Shown here: piece by piece, positions 1 through 5,288 of the stretch
Position numbering within the stretch: position 1 is the first letter of the stretch
How the letters are laid out: each line of letters starts with the position of its first letter
From: Candidatus Moraniibacteriota bacterium
Lineage (GTDB): Bacteria > Patescibacteriota > Minisyncoccia > Moranbacterales > UBA2206
DNA: 8,530 bases
Direction: 5' to 3'
NCBI GenBank assembly: GCA_003543115.1
Contig: DPJH01000032.1
Coordinates: forward strand, 7,515 to 16,044
Notes under the pieces: generated by a model
What the model saw: the letters and a program-made list of their open reading frames with translations, nothing else
Told to the model about the DNA's origin: nothing
Databases searched by the model: none
Translations under genes and position numbers: made by a program

Positions 1-418
1 TTTCTAATTCAATATTTTCTAAAAATGTTCTTTCAAAAGAATATGGATCTTCAAAAACTATCTCCTTCTCATTATAGCCTATAGCGACAACCCAATGACC
101 ATCACGATAGATAGTTGAATAATCAACGGATTTTTTATCCCATGCTTGCAAAAGGATAATTACCGGGATATCCTTGTTGATATAATTTTTAACTTCATCC
201 AACATCATGCTTCTTGAATCATACTTCAGATTAAATTTACCTAAAGTATGTACCATTTCAGAAATTAGAGTTCCTTCCTTTGGGTTAGTTTTCGCACATT
301 TCATTATAATTTCTTCTCGTATCTCAATGCCATAATATGTCAAAACAGACTGCAAAGCATTAGCTCCACAATCATATTCGTATAGTTGTCGCAATTCAGG
401 AAACTCTAATATCTTCAT
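1..418 (-). CDS. C39-like cysteine peptidase, partial (3' end beyond window)
   Basis: An open frame from ATG at 418 runs off the left edge without a stop, giving 139 complete codons. It reads as a papain-fold peptidase of the C39 (double-glycine leader peptidase) type. Q11 is the likely oxyanion-hole glutamine, C17 in YDCGANALQSVLTYYG the nucleophile, H108 in DGHWVVAIGY the histidine and D124 in EDPY the aspartate. Q11 and C17 sit at the same positions as in the ComA-type peptidase domain. C39 domains cleave after Gly-Gly in peptide leaders, usually as the N-terminus of an ABC exporter, but stand-alone C39-like proteins also exist. No signal peptide or membrane segment is seen in the visible part, so it starts in the cytoplasm. 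Whether a transporter or other domain follows lies outside the window. An AGGA lies 12 bases before the ATG, a weak ribosome site. The substrate is unknown. Confidence 0.85.
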   Translation of the reverse strand, partial: MKILEFPELRQLYEYDCGANALQSVLTYYGIEIREEIIMKCAKTNPKEGTLISEMVHTLGKFNLKYDSRSMMLDEVKNYINKDIPVIILLQAWDKKSVDYSTIYRDGHWVVAIGYNEKEIVFEDPYSFERTFLENIELE

Positions 419-432
419 ATTTATTTTTAATC

Positions 433-522
433 CTACAACCCGAACATTTTCTTGACTTATTCAATCTGCTCATCAGTCACATGCCCGGTTTTTTTCATTA
501 TTATTTCCATTATTTTTTTCAA
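433..522 (-). pseudogene. Decayed 3' fragment of the small Met/Lys-rich gene (paralogue of 1828-2076)
   Basis: Read on the minus strand, 498-433 translates as MKKTGHVTDEQIE, a TAA stop (459-457), then VKKMFGL and TAG (435-433). The intact gene at 2076-1828 ends in MKKTGQVTDEQIEQAKKMFGL, so the match runs to the last residue and the stop lies where the intact copy has glutamine (CAA changed to TAA). Upstream, KKIMEIIM (about 522-499) still resembles the IMKVMNMM helix of the intact copy; beyond that the similarity fades near the MFS stop codon. By eye about 50 of the 3'-most 65 bases match. No complete N-terminal half is present, so this is a truncated, inactive copy. It fills most of the gap between the MFS and C39 genes. 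Confidence 0.8.
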
Positions 523-553
523 ACTTGCACCGATGTGAGAAATTTTACACAGA

Positions 554-1807
554 CTATGTCTCTTGCAGCTCTTTAGGAGAAATATTTATGTGCATACTCT
601 TAGGAGTGACTACCAGCAGAACCAGCGCCAACGCCATTCCGAGCAATCCCAAAAAGGTGAAAGCAGTCGGGATATCCGCGAGATCTGCGATAACGCCAGC
701 CGCGATAGGACCGATCACATAGCTCAAATTGAACAAAAAGTCTTCGATTCCTTCTATTTCACTGTCTACCTGTGGAGCCTCAGAAATGTAGTCGGCATAA
801 ACTCCGTTGATTGCCGGTAAAGAAATACTGATAAAGCATGAGGAGATAAAAACACTTATGATTAGAAGTATAGGATTGGTTATATGAAGAAAAGACACGA
901 GGATTATAGAGCTGACAAGAATACCGACTATCGCTGTCCTTTTTTTCCCAAAACGTTTTGTAATATCACCTACGATCCAACCCACGAAAAGAGCTGGCAC
1001 AAGATAGGCGGTTAAAAATAATCCTCCGAATCTGCCAAAATGAGCGCTCTCGGCAAATAACGGAGCCAGTGTCCAAAAAAAAGATTCTACGAAATAAATG
1101 AAAAACGTTACGAATAGCACCGGTGTCATCATAGTAGCCAGTTTTTTCCATAGATGAATTTCCAGCAAAAAATTCCTTTTCCTGACGCATTGATCGTCTT
1201 CTCTTGCAAATGGATATTTTTTTATGATCAATATAAGTATGAAAAATAAGCCGATTCCAATGACTAAGAAAAACCAACTTACTGCAAAGACATGCCAGTA
1301 AACTCCGGAGGCAATAACCAGCCCGGCAACAAATGGCCCGATGACATCTGCCAACGCCCTAAAAAACTGAATGATTCCAAAATTAGCGGCATGCTCCTCT
1401 TTTTTAGTATATCTCCCGACGAAATTAAATGCTCCAAAAGCATACAGATCATAATAGATTCCCCATACAGCCACAGCAACTAGAAAAAGCCAGATTGTTT
1501 TCGCTTGTGAAAGCAAAAGCGGATAAAAAAGACAGATAGCAAACATCACCAGAAACATTCTTCTAAAATCAGAGTTCTTGAAAATTTTGCAGATAAAAAA
1601 ATCGAAAATAGCTCCACTGATCGATGAAGTCCCGATAATAAGTCCTATCATGCTCACCGAAAGGCCTTTTTCTTCCATAAGCAGCGGCGTTATATAGGTC
1701 AGAATAGTGTCATATATTGTCCAAAAAAATAAGACCAGTGCGAATAAGAATATCGGCTTGAGATGTAAATTGTGCTTGCTTATTTTTTCTTTGAGAAATC
1801 TAAACAT
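554..1807 (-). CDS. MFS transporter (12 TM, substrate unknown)
   Basis: This 417-residue hydrophobic protein has the length and roughly 12 membrane spans of a major facilitator. Two six-helix halves are joined by a charged cytoplasmic loop (about 196-222, KKYPFAREDD onwards). The loop 8-9 signature is clear (VGDITKRFGKKR, about 279-290); its N-terminal counterpart between helices 2 and 3 (FDFFICKIFKNSDFRR, 68-83) is degenerate. Repeat symmetry shows in helix 5 (DVIGPFVAGLVIA, from 154) and helix 11 (SYVIGPIAAGVIAD, from 362). Such proteins move small solutes by proton-coupled antiport or symport, often as efflux pumps, but nothing visible fixes the substrate. The ATG is 20 bases after the stop of the small gene at 1828, so co-transcription with secDF is likely. 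There is no Shine-Dalgarno, only A-rich sequence before the start. The C-terminal tail after residue 402 is hydrophilic. Confidence 0.85.
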   Translation of the reverse strand: MFRFLKEKISKHNLHLKPIFLFALVLFFWTIYDTILTYITPLLMEEKGLSVSMIGLIIGTSSISGAIFDFFICKIFKNSDFRRMFLVMFAICLFYPLLLSQAKTIWLFLVAVAVWGIYYDLYAFGAFNFVGRYTKKEEHAANFGIIQFFRALADVIGPFVAGLVIASGVYWHVFAVSWFFLVIGIGLFFILILIIKKYPFAREDDQCVRKRNFLLEIHLWKKLATMMTPVLFVTFFIYFVESFFWTLAPLFAESAHFGRFGGLFLTAYLVPALFVGWIVGDITKRFGKKRTAIVGILVSSIILVSFLHITNPILLIISVFISSCFISISLPAINGVYADYISEAPQVDSEIEGIEDFLFNLSYVIGPIAAGVIADLADIPTAFTFLGLLGMALALVLLVVTPKSMHINISPKELQET

Positions 1808-1827
1808 TTTTTATTTTTATTATCAAT

Positions 1828-2076
1828 TTACAATCCAAACATCTTTTTTGCCTGCTCAATTTGCTCGTCAGTCACTTGTCCGGTTTTTTTCATCATATTC
1901 ATCACTTTCATGATCTGCTCCCTGTTTTCCGGCTTCCGTGCCTCTTGCATCATTTTTTCTTTTTCTTTGGGGCTCATTTTGGCCATTTTTTTCATAGCCA
2001 GCGCTTGAAGCATCCCCATTTTTGGAGCGCTTGTATCATCATTTTTCTTAGTATTTTTTGCAAATGGATTCCACAT
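1828..2076 (-). CDS. Small Met/Lys-rich hypothetical protein
   Basis: This 82-residue protein is not assigned to a known family. It begins MWNPFAKNTKK, has a polar linker to about residue 18, then a strongly helical segment unusually rich in methionine and lysine (13 Met and 16 Lys overall). Two possible helices are joined by a KPENR turn (48-52). It ends in KKTGQVTDEQIEQAKKMFGL, which recalls the short 'G-x-ITxEEFExxK' hairpin of SHOCT-like C-terminal domains; that likeness is by eye only. There is no signal peptide or membrane span, so it is probably cytoplasmic. It lies 38 bases after secF and 20 before the MFS gene, in the same direction. A decayed copy of its 3' end lies beyond the MFS gene, and two related copies support it being a real gene. 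A Met-rich helical surface could bind hydrophobic segments, but this is speculation. Confidence 0.7.
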   Translation of the reverse strand: MWNPFAKNTKKNDDTSAPKMGMLQALAMKKMAKMSPKEKEKMMQEARKPENREQIMKVMNMMKKTGQVTDEQIEQAKKMFGL

Positions 2077-2114
2077 ATGTTTGTTTATAGTTTTTAATTT
2101 TTAGTTGGAATGCA

Positions 2115-3011
2115 CTATTCTCTGATTGAAAATTTATAAGTAGTTACTAAAAGAGCAGAAGCAATGAAAATTGAAGAATAAGTTCCAAAAACAATTCCCA
2201 CAAGAAGAGCTAAGGAAAAATGCTTGACTGACTCTCCTCCAAAAAAATAGATCGCCAATAATGTAATGATAACCGTCATAGAAGTGTTGATGGAGCGTAC
2301 CAATGTTTCATTCAAACTTCTGTTCACCACCTCTGGAAATGGTTCTTTGTTTGATCCTTTTAATATATTTTCCCTAGTCCTGTCATATACCACGATAGTG
2401 TCGTGCACTGAAAAACCAAGAATAGTCAAAAGAGCTGCCACAAAAGGAATACCCACTTCCACTCCATAAAAATGACCGAGGATCGAGAAAACTCCCACCG
2501 TAATCAAAATATCGTGAGCAAGCGCAATGACAGCTCCAATCCCATATTTCCAAGATTCAACCGGCTTGGAGACCTTGCGAAAGGCAAAGGCAATAAACGA
2601 CATTATACCAACTCCCGCCCAAAAAAGAGCCCAGAGCGATTTCCTTTTCAATTCAGAGGAAATCGATGAATCACGATAATCCACCCGCAACTGCTTGGAT
2701 TCGGCATATTTTTCACTGATTCTTTTCCATACTTCCTGATTTACACTGTCTTCTGCCGAGGCGTAGCTTATAAGCGCCGTGTTTGTTCCCTTCTTTTGTA
2801 CTGTCAAACTGCTTAAACTTAATTCTGAAAGCGTCCCGATAATCTCATCATTTTCTGGTACGCTCTGCTCGAACTGGACCTCCATCAAAGTTCCTCCGGT
2901 AAAATCGATTCCATATTTCAACCCCCATATGGAAATACTGGCCACGCAAAGGATTGTCAGAGTAATTGAAAATACATATGCATATTTTGTTTTTCCGATA
3001 ATATTATACAT
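2115..3011 (-). CDS. secF: Protein translocase subunit SecF
   Basis: SecF pairs with SecD in the cytoplasmic membrane and uses the proton gradient to assist late steps of Sec export. The 298-residue length is normal. Helix 1 (about 10-30) is followed by the family signature GIDFTGGT (34-41), a small extracytoplasmic domain (about 42-122) and a five-helix RND-type bundle. Conserved bundle motifs are ALAHDILITVGVFS (163-176), GFSVHDTIVVYDRTREN (199-215) and RSLNETLVRSINTS (231-244). By motif position, D204 and R239 correspond to the proton-path residues D637 and R671 reported for Thermus SecDF. The start is 21 bases after the secD stop, so the two are translated from one message; many other bacteria carry them fused. 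No Shine-Dalgarno precedes the ATG. Nothing essential appears to be missing. Confidence 0.96.
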   Translation of the reverse strand: MYNIIGKTKYAYVFSITLTILCVASISIWGLKYGIDFTGGTLMEVQFEQSVPENDEIIGTLSELSLSSLTVQKKGTNTALISYASAEDSVNQEVWKRISEKYAESKQLRVDYRDSSISSELKRKSLWALFWAGVGIMSFIAFAFRKVSKPVESWKYGIGAVIALAHDILITVGVFSILGHFYGVEVGIPFVAALLTILGFSVHDTIVVYDRTRENILKGSNKEPFPEVVNRSLNETLVRSINTSMTVIITLLAIYFFGGESVKHFSLALLVGIVFGTYSSIFIASALLVTTYKFSIRE

Positions 3012-3032
3012 CTTTTTTTCGGTTATAGTTTT

Positions 3033-4733
3033 TTATTTAATTTCTACAATATCTTTTTTTCTAACTCCAACCAGCCACAGCTTATTCGCCACCCATTCTC
3101 CTAGAATAAATTGCAACAAAGTCCTGGAAACCGTAACTGCCGTGAACATAGAAAGAAGAACTCCGATAATAAGCGTTATGGCAAAACCTTTTACAAAACC
3201 GGTGCCAAGCTCTATCAAAATAAAAGCTGTGATAATCGAAGAGAAATTTCCATCCCGAATAGAAGTCCAAGCCCGCTTAAATCCTTCATCCAAAGCCCCC
3301 ATTATTGTTCTTCCCTTTCGAATTTCTTCTTTTGTTCTTTCAAAAATAAGAATGTTGGCATCCACTGCCATTCCAATAGAAAGTATAAATCCTGCGATCC
3401 CAGGCAGTGTCAGAGTTATTTGCCACGGAGTAAGTCCGGATAGCTTGAAAATAGAAACCATAAATGCAGTATAAATAAGAAGCGCAATAGATGCTATAAG
3501 ACCCAAGAAACGGTAATAAAGAAGCATAAAAATTATCACCAAGCCTAAACCGATAAAACCGGCTTTCATGCTTTTTTGCAAAGAGATTCCTCCAAGCGAT
3601 GCATCCACACTTTCTTGGCTAACAAGAGTAATGGGTACTGGCAAAGCACCTTCATTTAATCTTTTTACCAGTTTCTTAGCCTCGTCGGTAGAAAAGTTCC
3701 CCGTTATTACAGCCTCCCCATTAGTAATTTCCGTTTGTACTGTTGGAGCACTTATAATATTGCCATCCAAATAAATAGCTACGCTTTTCCCGATATTTCT
3801 CTTAGTAATTTCTGCAAACAGCTTGGATCCCTCCTCGTCGAATTTTAGTGCTACTTGCGGCTCGGAAATCCCTTGTTTGGCAAAATCCACAGAAGCATTT
3901 TTCAGATTTTTTCCAGTAAGTCCAGTTGAAACAAAATTTACTTGAGGTTTTTGATTTGCTTGTTTGGCAAAAAGAATGTGAGCTGCATGCACCTCCAAGC
4001 CATCTCCCTCCCCTTTTTGTTCAATCTTTCTGATAATGTGCCATCCGAACTGAGTCTCTACAAGATTATTGTAAACTTCCCCGTCTTTTAGATTTCCTTC
4101 AAAAAGAATTTTATCGAATTCCGGCACAAAAGTTCCTTTTTTTACAAAACCCAAATCTCCTCCCTGATCTTTGCTTCCTGGATCTTGACTGTTATCTTTG
4201 GCCAACTGAGTAAAATCTTCTCCAGAAATAATTTTTGCCAGAATCTCCCTTGCTCTTTGTTGATTTTGAGAATTTAATTTATCAAGAACATCCTGAGGGA
4301 TCTCATTGGAAGTATCAGCCGGACCTTCTTCTTTAAACTCCAAAAAAGGCATTTCTCCGATCATTTTCTTTGCTTCGTTGATATCCTTCACGCCGGCTAG
4401 CTCTACGATAAGCCTCCTGTCTTTCTCTCCTGCCTTAGTGGTGTAAATAATCGGTTCAGCCACCCCGAAAGCATTCACTCTTCTTTCCGCAGCATCTTGC
4501 AATCCCTGGATGGCTTCATCGATTTTATTTTCTTCAATCTTGCTTATATCGGCCTTATATTCAAGATGGATGCCCCCCTGCAAATCCAGGCCAAGATTTA
4601 TTTTAAGCTTGCTTAAAATCTCATATGCTTTCGGAACTTTTGAAACTGCCTGCGGATATGAAATCAATCCTGCAAAAACAGCCAACAAAATAATGCTTGC
4701 AAATCTAATTGATATTTTTTGTTTATTTGTCAT
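3033..4733 (-). CDS. secD: Protein translocase subunit SecD with inserted parvulin-like domain
   Basis: SecD is the larger SecDF subunit; its extracytoplasmic P1 region binds emerging preproteins while the membrane bundle uses the proton gradient. Helix 1 (about 8-26) is followed by LGLDLQGGIHLEYK (47-60) and AERRVNAFGVAEP (82-94). The later P1 part follows: TGLTGKNLKNASVDF (270-284), YLDGNIISAP (321-330) and LNEGALPVP (359-367). The C-terminal bundle has GMAVDANILIFERTKEE (454-470), where D458 matches the proton-path Asp340 of Thermus SecDF, and SIRDGNFSSIITAFILIELGTG (split around 491-512). At 566 residues it is about 120 longer than a compact SecD. The excess lies between LEFKEE (131-136) and TGLTG (270) and reads as a prolyl-isomerase-like domain, described separately. 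The start lies 45 bases after the Nudix gene, behind a promoter-like element and without a Shine-Dalgarno. The frame is intact throughout. Confidence 0.96.
   Translation of the reverse strand: MTNKQKISIRFASIILLAVFAGLISYPQAVSKVPKAYEILSKLKINLGLDLQGGIHLEYKADISKIEENKIDEAIQGLQDAAERRVNAFGVAEPIIYTTKAGEKDRRLIVELAGVKDINEAKKMIGEMPFLEFKEEGPADTSNEIPQDVLDKLNSQNQQRAREILAKIISGEDFTQLAKDNSQDPGSKDQGGDLGFVKKGTFVPEFDKILFEGNLKDGEVYNNLVETQFGWHIIRKIEQKGEGDGLEVHAAHILFAKQANQKPQVNFVSTGLTGKNLKNASVDFAKQGISEPQVALKFDEEGSKLFAEITKRNIGKSVAIYLDGNIISAPTVQTEITNGEAVITGNFSTDEAKKLVKRLNEGALPVPITLVSQESVDASLGGISLQKSMKAGFIGLGLVIIFMLLYYRFLGLIASIALLIYTAFMVSIFKLSGLTPWQITLTLPGIAGFILSIGMAVDANILIFERTKEEIRKGRTIMGALDEGFKRAWTSIRDGNFSSIITAFILIELGTGFVKGFAITLIIGVLLSMFTAVTVSRTLLQFILGEWVANKLWLVGVRKKDIVEIK
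3963..4301 (-). other. Parvulin (PpiC/SurA-type) domain inserted in SecD, first strand permuted to the end
   Basis: This covers SecD residues about 145-257. In family order, the first visible element is the helix pair RAREILAKIISGEDFTQLAK (160-179). SQDPGSKDQGGDLGF (182-196), GTFVPEFDKILF (200-211) and TQFGWHIIRKIE (227-238) follow. These match the body of PpiC, PrsA and SurA parvulins closely. The strand that normally opens the domain (the 'xHARHILL' strand of SurA) is absent before residue 160. It appears at the end instead, as EVHAAHILFAK (247-257), after a short QKGEGDGL linker. All active-site positions are then present: H252 and H232 (dual histidines), D193 (in GGDLG), F202 and F206 (proline pocket). 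Parvulins catalyse prolyl cis-trans isomerisation and can act as foldases. The domain would face outward. Either it is a true circular permutation or a slice across the junction of a tandem-parvulin ancestor. Confidence 0.82.
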
Positions 4734-4742
4734 AATGAATTT

Positions 4743-4778
4743 ATTTTATCTTATACTAAAAAACTGTGCAAATTACAA
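4743..4778 (-). promoter_or_regulatory. Promoter-like element before secD
   Basis: Two overlapping sigma70-like pairs, each with a 17-base spacer, lie in the 45-base gap between the Nudix gene and secD. One is TTGTAA (4778-4773) with TATAAG (4755-4750); the other is TTGCAC (4771-4766) with TAAAAT (4748-4743). Either would start transcription within a few bases of the secD ATG (4733) and give a very short or no leader. In such AT-rich DNA, chance matches are likely. No terminator hairpin separates the Nudix gene from secD, so read-through from upstream is also expected. Confidence 0.35.
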
Positions 4779-5252
4779 CTAAATCTTATATTTTTTCATA
4801 AAATCGTTAGCTTTTATAAAAATGCTGCGCGCGCCGGAATATGTTATTCTCGATAATGCCTGTTCACCATCAAACCATCCATAGCCGACATGTTCAGAAG
4901 ATATTACTATTTTTTTTGCCCTCACTTCAACCAAATAATAGACAAGCTTCTTCATTATATTCAGGCTTTTCTTTTCGTGAATTCGCTCCAGTGCCTCATC
5001 GCCAACCGCTCGATAAAAGTAACGTATGGATCTTTTAAATTTTGGTATTATTGTCAGATTGGTTATCCCTGTTTCTTCAGCAATTTCGCGCAGCAATGTA
5101 AAATATTCCGTTTCCCCTTTTTCTACATGACCTTTTGCGAAATCCCAATGTCCGTTGGGATAATGCAAAATCAAAAATTCTTTTTCTCCATTTTCTTTCC
5201 GCCGAAAAATCACCGACCCAATAGACTTTTCAATTGAAAAAAGAAATCTCAT
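4779..5252 (-). CDS. Nudix hydrolase, diadenosine-polyphosphate hydrolase-like
   Basis: This 157-residue single-domain protein has a perfect Nudix box at residues 41-63, from GHVEKGE through REIAEETGI, fitting GX5EX7REUXEEXGU. The metal-binding glutamates are E56, E59 and E60. Nudix enzymes cleave a nucleoside diphosphate linked to another group. The WDFAKGHVEKGE stretch resembles bis(5'-nucleosyl)-tetraphosphatases ('PKGHVExGE'). Tyrosines 78 and 80, 15 and 17 residues after the box, fit the position reported for the substrate tyrosine in Ap-n-A hydrolases. A role in clearing Ap4A or similar dinucleotides is therefore likely but not proven; RNA 5'-end pyrophosphohydrolase is an alternative. 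It is cytoplasmic, with no signal or membrane segment. It starts 36 bases after secA and ends 45 before secD, so it probably rides in the sec operon. No Shine-Dalgarno is seen. Confidence 0.88.
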   Translation of the reverse strand: MRFLFSIEKSIGSVIFRRKENGEKEFLILHYPNGHWDFAKGHVEKGETEYFTLLREIAEETGITNLTIIPKFKRSIRYFYRAVGDEALERIHEKKSLNIMKKLVYYLVEVRAKKIVISSEHVGYGWFDGEQALSRITYSGARSIFIKANDFMKKYKI

Positions 5253-5288
5253 ATGCTTTTAAACGGTTACTTTTAATTCTTATGGATG

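Noticed and set aside
534..551. Imperfect palindrome TGTGAGAAATTTTACACA resembling a CRP site
   Set aside because: The half-sites are spaced 18 bases overall instead of the 16 of TGTGA-N6-TCACA, the inner positions do not pair, and it sits at the end of the MFS gene and its decayed neighbour, not at a promoter.
419..553. Terminator after the MFS gene or promoter for the C39 gene
   Set aside because: No GC-rich stem with a T-run is visible. The best -35/-10 pair (TTGAAA at 522-517) has spacers of the wrong length or a poor -10. The gap is mostly explained by the gene remnant.
2779..3474. Long plus-strand open frame of 231 codons across the secD/secF junction
   Set aside because: It is antisense to two well-conserved genes and spans their junction. 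It has no recognisable domain, and low-stop shadows are common opposite such genes.
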